A stretch of DNA of 64,000 bases from an uncultured Roseibium sp. (lineage in GTDB: Bacteria; Pseudomonadota; Alphaproteobacteria; Rhizobiales; Stappiaceae), in assembly GCF_947499295.1 (NCBI RefSeq), contig NZ_CANMNP010000001.1:372001-436000 (forward strand), written 5' to 3'. Position numbers and translations under genes: made by a program. Below, in pieces: positions 27,259-36,369 of this stretch. Position 1 is the stretch's first letter. The number at the start of each line of letters is the position of its first letter. The notes under the pieces were generated by a model, which saw only the letters and a program-made list of their open reading frames with translations, was not told the DNA's origin and did not search any database.

Positions 27259-29097
27259 ATGCATTCAGTTGATATCGCGATGGCGCTTACCTTTCTGGTG
27301 ATCGCGTCAACCGTCTTTCTTTACGCCCTTGAACGTTATCCGATTGAAACAATCGCGCTAGGATCCGTTTCCGCGTTTATCGTAATATTTTCGGTCTTTC
27401 CGGTCACGTCGCCGGACGGCGACCCGATTACGACGGCAGACTTTCTGACCGGTTTCGCCAATCCGGCTCTCATCACGGTCATCTGCCTCTTGATCATCGG
27501 ACAGGGTCTGTTCCAGACAGATGCTCTGGAAGGCCCAGCTAAAATAATCGTCCAGATGTCCCGGGGCCATTCGGCACGTGCTGCCATTCCAATCCTGATC
27601 ATTGTTGCTGTCTTGAGCGCGTTTTTGAACAACACGCCGGTCGTGGTGATGTTCCTGCCCATATTGACAGCCGTTGCAGCGACAGTCGGCCAATCCCCTG
27701 CCCGGGTTCTGATGCCGCTTTCCTTCATTGCCATCCTTGGCGGCATGACGACATTAATCGGCTCGTCAACCAACCTTCTGGTAGCAAATTATGCGGCTCA
27801 AACATCCGACCTGAAGCTGACCTTCTTCAGCTTCACGCCCATCGGAATGATCGTCGCAGGGACAGGTGCCATCTATGTTCTCTTCGTGATGCCTCATCTC
27901 ATGCGTGCGCGCAAAACAATGGCTGAAGAGTTTCAGGCAACATCGGGCAAGCAATTCATTGCGCAGATCGAGATCACCCACGGTCACCCGCTGGTTGGGG
28001 TTGAATCTGTGTCCGGCATGTTTCCCAAGCTCAAGGACATGACGGTTCGACTGGTTCAACGTGGTCAAAAGCCAATTCTGCCCCCCTTTGAAAATGTGGT
28101 GCTGACACCCGGGGACACGGTGATCGTTGCCGCGACGCGTGCAGCGCTCGCAAATGCGCTTGCCCGCCGCCAACCGTTGATGGAGACCGAGAGCGAAACC
28201 CCAAGCAGTGCTGAGCGCGAAACCACGGCTGCGCAGCCAGGGTCGATCAGCTTGTCGGAGGTGGTTGTCGCTCCAGCGTCACGCCTGATGGGCAGGACGT
28301 TGCCCCAATCCGGCTTCTATTCGGAAACCGGCTGCCTGGTGATGGGCATTCAACGGCGCAGCCGCATGCCCCGCATGGCCATGAACGATATCCGCCTGGA
28401 AGCTGGCGATGTCCTTTTGGTCGCCGGAAACGAGGACGAGATCGCTCGACTGCGCGGCAACAGGGATGTGCTGTTGCTCGACTGGTCAACAACCGAGGTC
28501 CCACGAAGGCGTTATGCCCCCCGGGCCCTGGCGATTTTTGCGATCGTCGTCGCGCTTGCGGCAACCGGCATCGTTCCGATCGTGACCGCAGCAGTCGCCG
28601 GCACCTTTGCCATGATCGCTTCAGGTTGCCTGAACATTCGCCAGGCCATGCGTGCCATCGACAGCCGGATATTCATGCTTGTCGGAGCTTCTCTTGCCGG
28701 AGCTGTTGCTTTGGAAGGCACTGGAGGGGCAGTGGCGATTGCTTCCGGTCTTGTCGATGTATTGGAGGGGGCATCGGCATCTGTCGTGCTGTCCGCGTTG
28801 TTTTTCATCGTGATGATTTTGACGAATTTTCTGTCAAACAATGCGGCGGCCGTCCTGTTTACACCGATTGCGATCAATCTGGCAGAGCAGATCGGTCAAC
28901 CGCCCGAAGCCTTTGTCGTTTGCTTGATCATTGCCGCGAACACCTCGTTCGCAACGCCGGTCGGTTATCAGACAAATCTGATCGTCATGGGCCCCGGACA
29001 TTACCGTTTTGCCGACTTTGTGCGGGCTGGTACGCCGCTGGCTATTATTTTATGGTTGACCTTCTCTTTGGTGGCTCCATGGTATTATGGATTGTAA
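27259..29097 (+). CDS. SLC13-family permease with two TrkA-C domains
   Basis: A 612-residue membrane transporter with an N-terminal membrane half (about 1-215, containing NNTPVVVMFLPILTAVAA and GGMTTLIGSSTNLLVA), two cytoplasmic RCK_C/TrkA-C domains (about 225-305 and 330-415), and a C-terminal membrane half with the matching pair NFLSNNAAAVLFTPIAINLA and NTSFATPVGYQTNLIVMGPG. This is the divalent anion:sodium symporter fold; relatives carry dicarboxylates, sulfate or similar anions, and TrkA-C domains often bind regulatory ligands. Substrate is not determined. The ATG at 27259 has AGGTGA almost adjacent, so the start may be slightly later. It is divergent from the P-loop gene. Confidence 0.9.
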   Translation: MHSVDIAMALTFLVIASTVFLYALERYPIETIALGSVSAFIVIFSVFPVTSPDGDPITTADFLTGFANPALITVICLLIIGQGLFQTDALEGPAKIIVQMSRGHSARAAIPILIIVAVLSAFLNNTPVVVMFLPILTAVAATVGQSPARVLMPLSFIAILGGMTTLIGSSTNLLVANYAAQTSDLKLTFFSFTPIGMIVAGTGAIYVLFVMPHLMRARKTMAEEFQATSGKQFIAQIEITHGHPLVGVESVSGMFPKLKDMTVRLVQRGQKPILPPFENVVLTPGDTVIVAATRAALANALARRQPLMETESETPSSAERETTAAQPGSISLSEVVVAPASRLMGRTLPQSGFYSETGCLVMGIQRRSRMPRMAMNDIRLEAGDVLLVAGNEDEIARLRGNRDVLLLDWSTTEVPRRRYAPRALAIFAIVVALAATGIVPIVTAAVAGTFAMIASGCLNIRQAMRAIDSRIFMLVGASLAGAVALEGTGGAVAIASGLVDVLEGASASVVLSALFFIVMILTNFLSNNAAAVLFTPIAINLAEQIGQPPEAFVVCLIIAANTSFATPVGYQTNLIVMGPGHYRFADFVRAGTPLAIILWLTFSLVAPWYYGL

Positions 29098-29142
29098 GGC
29101 AACAGATCAGGGACATATTTTGAGGTATCGCGGGACAACACG

Positions 29143-29925
29143 GTGACACGGCACCCAACAGATCATCCGCAGTTTTATCTTACAGCGCCTGCGCCCTGTC
29201 CCTATCTTGAGGGAAAGCAAGAGCGAAAGGTCTTCACCCACCTTGTTGGCCATGGAGCACCTGCTCTAAATGAAGTCCTGACACAGGGCGGTTTTCGTCG
29301 CAGCCAGAATATTGCTTACAGGCCGGCTTGCGAGCGCTGTCAGGCCTGTGTCTCCGTGCGCGTGCGTGTTGACGACTTCAAGTGGAGCCGTTCTTTCCGA
29401 AGGGTCTGGAAGTCGGGTTCAAACCTGATCGGAGCACGTCTGCCACCGAGCCCCTCAGCCGAACAATACGATCTATTCCGGGACTATCTGGAAGAACGCC
29501 ACGAAAATGGCGGAATGACCGAAATGAGCGTTCTCGACTATGCAATGATGGTGGAAGACACGCATGTGGACACGCTGCTGATCGAGTATCGAAAGCGAGG
29601 CCCGAATTCCTTCATCACCGGCACGGGCGACGGGCCGCTTCTTGGCGTTGCGCTCAGCGATCAGCTTTCCGACGGCCTTTCCATGGTCTATTCGTTTTAT
29701 GATCCGGACTACGCCGATACGGCGCTCGGGACCTATATGATCCTCGACCATATTGAACGCGCAAGAAAGCTTCGCCTTCCCTATGTTTACCTTGGGTACT
29801 GGGTCGAGGGATCTGAAAAGATGGCCTACAAGGCGCGCTTCAAGCCTCAGGAACATCTGGGACCGAACGGTTGGGCAATCGCCGATGCAGAAGACTACAA
29901 GAAGTCTCCGCATTCCGTTGAATGA
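29143..29925 (+). CDS. bpt: Aspartate/glutamate leucyltransferase Bpt
   Basis: Bpt adds leucine to proteins with N-terminal Asp or Glu, marking them for ClpS/ClpAP degradation. The 260-residue protein begins [23 protein letters not shown] and contains [25 protein letters not shown] (about 46-70), the core of the R-transferase family, and [24 protein letters not shown] near the end. The start is GTG at 29143. It lies 45 bases after the SLC13 gene on the same strand, probably by chance. Bacterial members are leucyl transferases; no evidence distinguishes arginyl activity here. Confidence 0.92.
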   Translation: MTRHPTDHPQFYLTAPAPCPYLEGKQERKVFTHLVGHGAPALNEVLTQGGFRRSQNIAYRPACERCQACVSVRVRVDDFKWSRSFRRVWKSGSNLIGARLPPSPSAEQYDLFRDYLEERHENGGMTEMSVLDYAMMVEDTHVDTLLIEYRKRGPNSFITGTGDGPLLGVALSDQLSDGLSMVYSFYDPDYADTALGTYMILDHIERARKLRLPYVYLGYWVEGSEKMAYKARFKPQEHLGPNGWAIADAEDYKKSPHSVE

Positions 29926-30081
29926 GGTTCCAACGCTCTTCCATTGCAGACCTCATTGAGGCACACGAGATCATGACGATGCTGGCGAGCACCGGAAAGC
30001 ATTACGCTCGGAAGTTTGCAGCAGGGCACTTCGCCCGATGTTGCCGTTTATGCTCCCTCAAACGAATTTTGCTCGATCGGA

Positions 30082-30741
30082 TCAGGGAACGGTCTTGCGG
30101 ATCTTGTCAAACACCGATCTGAACATGTCTTCCGTCAGTCGGCCTGTGTTGGTGTTGTACCGTGAGCAGTGATAGCTGTCGAAAAGCGTCATGCTGTGGC
30201 CAGGCAAGTCGTGTTCGGCGCAATGTGCAAAGGGAAAGGCGGACCGTTTCAGCTCAAGCGCCGTCAGAAACGTCTCGTGGGCAATACGGCCAAGTGCGAG
30301 AACAGCACGAATGGAAGGATTGGCGGCCAGTGTCGACAACAGGTAGGGGCGGCAGGTCTTGATTTCCGCACCTGTCGGCTTGTTTTGCGGCGGCAGGCAC
30401 CGCACCGCATTGGTGATCATGGCGTCTTTCAGCTGCAGACCGTCATCGGGTCGCGCCAGATAAGTGCCTTCGGCGAAGCCATAATCAAGCATTGTCTTAT
30501 AGAGGAGATCACCGGCGTAATCGCCCGTGAAAGGCCGTCCGGTACAGTTGGCGCCTTTCATGCCAGGTGCCAGGCCGATGACCAGCAGGCGGGGCTTTTC
30601 CGATGTGAACGAAACAACAGGTGCGTTGTGCCAGTCTGGATGCGCGGTCTTGAGCTCTTCGCGAAGTGCCACCAGACGCGGACAGGCCGGGCAATCCAGC
30701 GGTGGATCGACCGGCCCGAGAGTTTCGTTCTTCCAATTCAT
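30082..30741 (-). CDS. Family 5 uracil-DNA glycosylase (UdgB-like)
   Basis: Removes uracil and related deaminated bases from DNA. The 219-residue protein has motif A GLAPGMKGANCTGRPFTGDYAG (about 74-95) and motif B FDSYHCSRYNTNTGRLT near the C-terminus, the family-5 form (related to HPSRQNTFTGRLT). Cys in DCPACP and NAVRCLPPQ fit the iron-sulfur cluster of families 4 and 5. The ATG at 30741 is chosen; an upstream ATG at 30855 would overlap the NYN gene and add 38 unlike residues. It starts 19 bases after the NYN gene ends and is likely co-transcribed. Confidence 0.9.
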   Translation of the reverse strand: MNWKNETLGPVDPPLDCPACPRLVALREELKTAHPDWHNAPVVSFTSEKPRLLVIGLAPGMKGANCTGRPFTGDYAGDLLYKTMLDYGFAEGTYLARPDDGLQLKDAMITNAVRCLPPQNKPTGAEIKTCRPYLLSTLAANPSIRAVLALGRIAHETFLTALELKRSAFPFAHCAEHDLPGHSMTLFDSYHCSRYNTNTGRLTEDMFRSVFDKIRKTVP

Positions 30742-30760
30742 CGTCAAGACAGACCTGAAC

Positions 30761-31354
30761 TCAGTAGTCGTCTTCCTCGTCATCGTCATCCAGATCCGCA
30801 GGAGCTTGCGGGCGTACCGGACGTTCTGAGGGGTCACGGCCGATTTTGTTGGCAAGATTGGCGAGGTCTATGAAATGGTCAGCCTGGCGGCGCAGGTCGT
30901 CGGCGATCATTGGTGGCTGCGTCTTCAGCGTTGAGACGACGCTGACCTTGCGCCCCTTTCGTTGCAACGCCTCGACGAGCGAACGAAAGTCTCCATCGCC
31001 TGAAAACAGCACAACGTGATCGACGGATTCTACGAGTTCCATCGCATCCACGGCGAGCTCGATATCCATGTTGCCTTTGACTTTGCGACGGCCAGCGCTG
31101 TCAACGAATTCCTTCACGGGCTTCGTAATGACCTTGTATCCGTTATAGTCCAGCCAATCAATCAAGGGCCGGATTGAAGAATACTCCTGATCCTCGATCA
31201 ATGCCGTGTAGTAATATGCGCGCAGCAGATAGGCTTGCCCTTGGAATTCTTTCAGCAAACGCTTGTAGTCAATGTCGAAGCCGATAGCCTTGGCAGTGGA
31301 ATACAGGTTGGCCCCATCAATGAACAAGGCAACCTTTTCACGAGCGTCAAACAT
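30761..31354 (-). CDS. LabA-like NYN domain protein
   Basis: A 197-residue protein of the LabA/DUF88 group with a PIN-like NYN nuclease fold. The acidic residues for metal binding are present: FIDGANLYSTAKAIGFD near the start, MDIELAVDAMELVESVDHVVLFSGDGDFRSLVEAL around residues 96-128. The last 25 residues are strongly acidic. NYN proteins are predicted RNases; cellular role here is unknown. It is divergent from rpoZ, a common arrangement, and leads into the uracil-DNA glycosylase gene. Confidence 0.9.
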   Translation of the reverse strand: MFDAREKVALFIDGANLYSTAKAIGFDIDYKRLLKEFQGQAYLLRAYYYTALIEDQEYSSIRPLIDWLDYNGYKVITKPVKEFVDSAGRRKVKGNMDIELAVDAMELVESVDHVVLFSGDGDFRSLVEALQRKGRKVSVVSTLKTQPPMIADDLRRQADHFIDLANLANKIGRDPSERPVRPQAPADLDDDDEEDDY

Positions 31355-31761
31355 TTTATTTGAAACCTTTCCAAGTCATATGCGCAAAGAAATAAGATGT
31401 CTTCAAGTACCAGGCTTCCCGCAGCCAGGCACAATTCACCAGCTTTCGTCATCAATCAGCGCATACTTTGCTGTGGCGATGCTACTTATAAGGCAACGTC
31501 AAACAGCTTATTGTTTTATTTTCCCATCGGCCTTTTGATTCTTTAGTTAAGGGCCTGCCAGTGCCCTACACTATAATATCGGAGTGCCGCAATGCAAAAG
31601 CGAGAGCCACTTTCGAAAAACCGACAAAAAATCAGCGAAAATTGACCGTCCGTAACGTCAACACAAGCTTCCGCTTCCAAGAATTGACAAGGGGTTGCTT
31701 TTTCTAAACGCGACTACTATACGCTGGTTCTTCAAGTTCCTGAAGCCTATGGAGACGTCGA
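31355..31761. other. Divergent promoter region between NYN gene and rpoZ
   Basis: 407 bases without a convincing gene. It should hold promoters for both directions. A candidate for rpoZ is listed separately. A TATAAT also occurs at 31572-31577 without a clear -35 partner on the plus strand. The left part has a T-rich stretch near 31510-31545. No tRNA or small RNA structure was recognised. Confidence 0.5.
31695..31723 (+). promoter_or_regulatory. Candidate sigma-70 promoter of rpoZ
   Basis: TTGCTT (31695-31700), 17-base spacer, TATACG (31718-31723), giving a transcript start near 31730 and a leader of about 32 bases before the rpoZ ATG. A TTGACA lies slightly upstream at 31684-31689 but is too far from the -10. 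Confidence 0.45.
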
Positions 31762-32163
31762 ATGGCGCGCGTGACCGTCGAGGACTGCATCGACAAGGTC
31801 GAAAACCGGTTTGAGCTGGTGCTGCTGGCTGCGCACCGGGCTCGCATGATCTCAAGCGGTTCGCCGCTGACCATCGACCGTGACAACGACAAAAACCCTG
31901 TTGTCGCGCTTCGCGAGATTGCCGAGCAGACCGTCAGTCCGGAAGATATGAAAGAAGACCTGATCCACTCCCTGCAAAAGTTTGTGGAAGTGGACGAGCC
32001 GGAGGCAGAAGCCGTGCCGGTGGTACCTGCGCCCGGACAACAGCAGGTTACACAGGTGAACAGCGTCGATGACGGTGCTGTTGAATTTGACCGCATGTCA
32101 GAAGAAGATCTTCTTCGCGGACTGGAAGGCCTGGTTCCGCCAGAGCGGACCGACGACGTCTGA
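31762..32163 (+). CDS. rpoZ: RNA polymerase omega subunit
   Basis: Omega helps assemble and stabilise RNA polymerase by clamping the beta' subunit. The 133-residue protein begins [31 protein letters not shown], the conserved core, then [18 protein letters not shown]. An acidic C-terminal extension of about 60 residues is typical for alphaproteobacteria. It is followed by a likely terminator and then rsh, the same pairing as in E. coli rpoZ-spoT and throughout the class. Confidence 0.95.
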   Translation: MARVTVEDCIDKVENRFELVLLAAHRARMISSGSPLTIDRDNDKNPVVALREIAEQTVSPEDMKEDLIHSLQKFVEVDEPEAEAVPVVPAPGQQQVTQVNSVDDGAVEFDRMSEEDLLRGLEGLVPPERTDDV

Positions 32164-32187
32164 TTTCACGTCACAAGCTCGTTCGAA

Positions 32188-32231
32188 GCGCGGCTGGCTG
32201 CAGCCCGCGCTTTGAGCGTTTTTTTCTTTTT
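32188..32231 (+). terminator. Probable terminator after rpoZ
   Basis: GCGCGG (32188) pairs with CCGCGC (ending 32210), extended inward with one bulged base, followed by a T-rich run from about 32219. This would attenuate read-through from rpoZ into rsh. Confidence 0.55.
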
Positions 32232-32272
32232 CCAGCTGAAGTCTCAGCCGGTTTCCAAGGTCGGTTGCGGCC

Positions 32273-34519
32273 ATGATGCGTCAATACGAACTCGTTGAAC
32301 GGGTTACGCGTTACAATCCGGAAGCTGACGAAGCCTTGCTCAACAAGGCTTACGTCTATGCCATGCAAAAACATGGCTCCCAGATGCGTGCATCGGGCGA
32401 TCCCTATTTTTCCCACCCTCTTGAAGTCGCCGCCATTCTGACCGACCTGCGCCTCGACGACGCAACGATTGCCGTTGCCTTGTTGCATGACACGATCGAG
32501 GACACGGATGCGACACGATCCGAGATCGACTCTCTCTTTGGAGAGGAAATCGGCAAGCTTGTTGAAGGCCTGACCAAGATCAAGCGGCTTGACCTTGTTT
32601 CGCAGAAGGCCAAACAGGCAGAAAACTTCCGAAAACTGCTGCTTGCCATTGCCGATGACGTTCGGGTGCTTCTGGTCAAACTTGCAGACCGTTTGCACAA
32701 CATGCGAACGCTGCAGCACATGCCGGAACACAAACGTGGCCGGATTGCCGAAGAAACCATGGAAATCTATGCGCCGCTCGCCGGCCGCATGGGCATGCAT
32801 GACATGCGTGAGGAACTGGAGGACATTGCCTTCCATACCCTCAACCCGGAAGCTTATGAGACGATTACCAGCCGGTTGAGCGACCTGCGGGACCGCAACG
32901 CCGAACTGATCAAGGACATCGAAACCACACTGACCGAACGCTTGAGCGAACGGGGCATGGCAGCTGAAGTCCGAGGACGGGAGAAACGGCCTTATTCGAT
33001 CTTCCGGAAGATGCAACGCAAGGCAATCGGCTTTGAGCAACTTTCCGACATTCACGGCTTCCGGGTCACCGTCGGAACAGTCGAAGCCTGCTACCGCGTG
33101 CTTGGCGTCATTCACACAACGTGGCCAACGGTGCCTGGCCGGTTCAAGGATTACATCTCGACACCCAAGCAGAACGACTACCGTTCGATCCACACCACCA
33201 TTGTCGGACCTTCCCGCCAGCGCGTTGAACTTCAGATCCGAACGATTTCGATGGACCGGGTCGCAGAATACGGTATTGCGGCACATGCGCTTTATAAAGA
33301 CGGCGAGTATGGCGGTCGCAACATCGCCCGCCACACGGAAGACTGCCGGGCATTCGAGTGGCTGCGCCGGACTACGGAACTTCTTGCGCAAGGGGACACA
33401 CCGGAAGAGTTTCTGGAGAACACGAAGCTCGAATTGTTCCACGATCAGGTCTTCTGCTTCTCCCCCAAAGGCCGCCTGATCGCCCTGCCCAGAGGTGCCA
33501 CCCCTATCGATTTTGCCTATGCCGTTCACACAGGGATCGGCAACACATGCGTTGGGTGCAAGGTGAACGGCAAGATCATGCCGCTCGTCACCGAGCTCAG
33601 AAACGGTGACGAAGTGGAGATAATCCGCTCTCCGGCTCAAACCCCTCCGCCGGCCTGGGAGGCAATTGCTGTCACGGGAAAGGCAAGGGCTGCCATTCGA
33701 CGCGCGACACGGGAGTCGGTTCGCAAACAATATGGCGCTTTGGGTGAGCACATTTTGAAACGGGCTTTTGCACGCGCCGACAAGGCCTATTCGGAAGACC
33801 TTCTGGAGGCCGTCCTTACAGAGCATCATCAGTCCAGCGTTGCCGATCTGCTGGCCTCAGTTGGTCGAGGGGACCTCAGCGCACAATTGGTGCTTAAATC
33901 TGCGCATCCGGACTATCAGGATGAACGGGTCGCAATATCAGGACCGTTGACCGAAGAAGGCTGGTTCGGGCTCAAGCAGGGCCAAGGCATGAAATTCCGA
34001 ATTCCGCCCGACGCGCTTGAGGCAGAGAAAAATGCCGCTGAGCACTCGGATGATCCAGGCGAAGGTCCCGCGCTCCCGATCAGAGGTCTATCCGGTGACA
34101 TTCCCGTTACTTTTGCACCGGATGGCGGCGCCGTTCCGGGTGACCGCATCGTTGGTATCTTGACCCCGTCGGAAGGACTGACCATTTATCCGATACAGTC
34201 GCCGGCATTGAAGGAATTTGATGACCAGACGGAACGCTGGGTAGATGTGCGTTGGGATATCGATCACAACAATCCGGAACGGTTTCCGGCCCGTCTGGAC
34301 ATCTCTGCTGCCAACGAACCAGGGTCTCTGGCGACGATTGCACAGGTAATCGGTGAGAATAGCGGGAATATCGACAATGTCAAGATGGTACAGCGTGCAC
34401 GCGATTTTCATCAGATGCTCATTGACCTGGAGGTCTGGGATCTGAAACACCTGAACCGGATTATCAACCAATTGCGTTCCAAACCGAATGTTTCAAGCGT
34501 CAACCGTGTAAATGGATGA
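32273..34519 (+). CDS. rsh: Bifunctional (p)ppGpp synthetase/hydrolase (RelA/SpoT family)
   Basis: Makes and degrades the alarmone (p)ppGpp during starvation. The 748-residue protein has the HD hydrolase domain (DPYFSHPLEVAAILTDL and VALLHDTIEDTDATR, about 42-85; KLADRLHNMRTL), the synthetase domain (REKRPYSIFRKMQRK, GRFKDYISTPKQNDYRSIHTTI, about 235-310), a TGS domain (LFCFSPKGRLI type, VFCFSPKGRLIALPRGATPIDFAY, about 395-450) and a C-terminal ACT domain. The synthetase motif RFKD is the RxKD form of bifunctional SpoT-like enzymes. ATG codons at 32273 and 32276 are both possible. It is the only RSH gene seen here. Confidence 0.95.
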   Translation: MMRQYELVERVTRYNPEADEALLNKAYVYAMQKHGSQMRASGDPYFSHPLEVAAILTDLRLDDATIAVALLHDTIEDTDATRSEIDSLFGEEIGKLVEGLTKIKRLDLVSQKAKQAENFRKLLLAIADDVRVLLVKLADRLHNMRTLQHMPEHKRGRIAEETMEIYAPLAGRMGMHDMREELEDIAFHTLNPEAYETITSRLSDLRDRNAELIKDIETTLTERLSERGMAAEVRGREKRPYSIFRKMQRKAIGFEQLSDIHGFRVTVGTVEACYRVLGVIHTTWPTVPGRFKDYISTPKQNDYRSIHTTIVGPSRQRVELQIRTISMDRVAEYGIAAHALYKDGEYGGRNIARHTEDCRAFEWLRRTTELLAQGDTPEEFLENTKLELFHDQVFCFSPKGRLIALPRGATPIDFAYAVHTGIGNTCVGCKVNGKIMPLVTELRNGDEVEIIRSPAQTPPPAWEAIAVTGKARAAIRRATRESVRKQYGALGEHILKRAFARADKAYSEDLLEAVLTEHHQSSVADLLASVGRGDLSAQLVLKSAHPDYQDERVAISGPLTEEGWFGLKQGQGMKFRIPPDALEAEKNAAEHSDDPGEGPALPIRGLSGDIPVTFAPDGGAVPGDRIVGILTPSEGLTIYPIQSPALKEFDDQTERWVDVRWDIDHNNPERFPARLDISAANEPGSLATIAQVIGENSGNIDNVKMVQRARDFHQMLIDLEVWDLKHLNRIINQLRSKPNVSSVNRVNG

Positions 34520-34547
34520 GGCGCAACACACCCGAGGATCCAGCTAA

Positions 34548-35129
34548 ATGACACGCGACGAAGTCTTGTCCTTGTTTCGCGAAGCCGGTGCCTACATGGA
34601 AGGGCATTTCATTCTGACCTCCGGGCTTCGCAGCCCGGTCTACCTGCAAAAGGCGCGGGTATTCATGTATCCCGACAAGACCGCGACGCTGTGCAAGGCG
34701 CTGGCGGACAAGATCAGGTCTTCCGGACATGGACAGGTCGATTACATCATTTCCCCTGCGCTTGGCGGCCTTATCCCCGGTTATGAGACCGCACGCCATC
34801 TGGGCGTCCCCGCAATGTGGGTGGAACGCGAGGATGGCGAGTTTCGCCTGCGCCGTTTCGACCTTCCGAAGGGGGCAAAAGTGGTTATTGTCGAAGATAT
34901 CGTCACAACAGGCCTTTCAGTGCGCGAGACGGTAACCTCGCTGAAAGCTCTTGGTGCTGAAGTGGTTGCAGTGGCTTGCCTGATCGACCGGTCTGCGGGA
35001 GAGGCGGACACATCCGTGCCATTGATTGCCTTGACGGAATACAAGGTGCCTGTTTACGAACCGGACAATCTGCCTCCGGAACTGGCGGCCCTGCCCGCGG
35101 TCAAGCCAGGCAGCCGCGGACTGAGCTAA
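34548..35129 (+). CDS. pyrE: Orotate phosphoribosyltransferase
   Basis: PyrE transfers ribose phosphate from PRPP to orotate in pyrimidine synthesis. The 193-residue protein has HFILTSGLRSPVYLQKARV near residues 20-38 and the PRPP loop VVIVEDIVTTGLSVRETV (about 108-125). GAGGA lies about 10 bases before the ATG. It follows rsh by 28 bases and precedes the DUF2062 gene by 29 bases, a common alphaproteobacterial order. Confidence 0.94.
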   Translation: MTRDEVLSLFREAGAYMEGHFILTSGLRSPVYLQKARVFMYPDKTATLCKALADKIRSSGHGQVDYIISPALGGLIPGYETARHLGVPAMWVEREDGEFRLRRFDLPKGAKVVIVEDIVTTGLSVRETVTSLKALGAEVVAVACLIDRSAGEADTSVPLIALTEYKVPVYEPDNLPPELAALPAVKPGSRGLS

Positions 35130-35158
35130 ATAGAAGTAACGGAGACGAAGCCCACACG

Positions 35159-35761
35159 ATGCTGTTCCGCCGAAGACAAATACCAACACGCATTGAGCGA
35201 TTGCGCGTTGCCGTCTGGCCACGGAACAGCTGGTCACGATCCACCAAGTATTTCGGCAAACGGGTTTTGCGGCTGACTGCAACACCACACGCAATTGCCA
35301 TAGGGTTTGCAGCTGGTGCCTTTGCTTCATGCACACCGTTGGTCGGGTTCCACTTCCTGACAGCATTCGGCCTGGCCTGGTTGCTTCGCGGCAATTTGAT
35401 TGCAGCCGCGCTCGGCACTTCGATCGGGAACCCGATCACCTTCCCGTTTATCTGGGCATTCACGTTCAAAATCGGTCAATGGATCCTGCATGGACGCGCG
35501 CCTAAAGCAGATCCTGCGCATGTCCATCAGCAGTTTCAGCACGGACTTCTGGAAAAATCGATGGATTCTCTCTGGCCAATGCTCAAGCCGATGTTCATAG
35601 GTGGCCTTCCTCTCGGATTGGTCATCGGCTCGGTGTCCTATGTGATTGTCTATAAGAGTGTCGAAGTCTATCAGCGGCGGCGCAAACGCATTCTCGCCGA
35701 ACGGGGCGAGCAGCTCTTCCCAGCACCAGGGCGCACGCTGGAAGAAGACGGCGGCGCTTGA
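35159..35761 (+). CDS. DUF2062 membrane protein
   Basis: A 200-residue membrane protein of the DUF2062 family. Conserved: TATPHAIAIGFAAGAFASCTPLVGFHF (about 40-66), then LIAAALGTSIGNPITFPFIWAFTFKIG, with two to three membrane segments and a basic C-terminal helix YQRRRKRILAERG. The start at 35159 removes an open-frame extension that overlaps pyrE. Function is unknown; the family is often encoded near lipid and cell-envelope genes. It precedes acpS. Confidence 0.88.
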   Translation: MLFRRRQIPTRIERLRVAVWPRNSWSRSTKYFGKRVLRLTATPHAIAIGFAAGAFASCTPLVGFHFLTAFGLAWLLRGNLIAAALGTSIGNPITFPFIWAFTFKIGQWILHGRAPKADPAHVHQQFQHGLLEKSMDSLWPMLKPMFIGGLPLGLVIGSVSYVIVYKSVEVYQRRRKRILAERGEQLFPAPGRTLEEDGGA

Positions 35762-35821
35762 TTCCAGGTCCGGCATGCACCACCTTTTGCCGATACCCCT
35801 CAGGGACGGAATTCAAGAAAC

Positions 35822-36253
35822 ATGATTTTGGGTATTGGTAGCGATCTGATCGACATTCGTCGGATCGAAAAAACACTGGACCGTTTTGGCGAACGCTTCA
35901 CCAATCGGGTCTTCACCGACATTGAACGAGCCAAATCCGACAAGCGCGCCGAGAGAGCCGCTTCCTACGCCAAGCGTTTTGCGGCCAAGGAGGCTTGCTC
36001 CAAGGCGTTGGGAAGTGGCATCCGCATGGGTGTCGCGTGGCGGGAAATGGGTGTGGTCAATCTGCCATCGGGAAAGCCGACAATTGCATTGGCAGGAGGG
36101 GCTGCCGAACGGCTTGCGGCGATGACACCTGAGGGCTTCAAAACGACCATCGATCTCACGATCACGGATGATTTTCCGCTGGCGCAGGCCTTCGTCGTCA
36201 TTTCCGCATGGCCCCAGGACTGGCCGGAACCACCCCAACCAGGATCAAACTGA
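35822..36253 (+). CDS. acpS: Holo-[acyl-carrier-protein] synthase
   Basis: AcpS attaches phosphopantetheine from CoA to acyl carrier protein. The 143-residue protein begins [26 protein letters not shown] with the metal-binding Asp, and contains [19 protein letters not shown] with the catalytic Glu (about 54-72). C-terminal [14 protein letters not shown] and FAVISAW-type ending fit. It lies between DUF2062 and lepB. Confidence 0.95.
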   Translation: MILGIGSDLIDIRRIEKTLDRFGERFTNRVFTDIERAKSDKRAERAASYAKRFAAKEACSKALGSGIRMGVAWREMGVVNLPSGKPTIALAGGAAERLAAMTPEGFKTTIDLTITDDFPLAQAFVVISAWPQDWPEPPQPGSN

Positions 36254-36369
36254 AAGGCATTGGGCATTGCGCCCTCGCCTGCATTGCTTCCGCAGACGTG
36301 AACAGCTAAAAGTCGCGCAGGATTGCAGCGTCGCCCTCCGGATCAACGGAAAGTTTTTTAAGGGAAATT

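Noticed and set aside
32171-33829. A 552-codon open frame on the minus strand.
   Set aside because: It is antisense to rsh, whose domains are all intact; the reading frame is a by-product of GC-rich codons and has no family resemblance.
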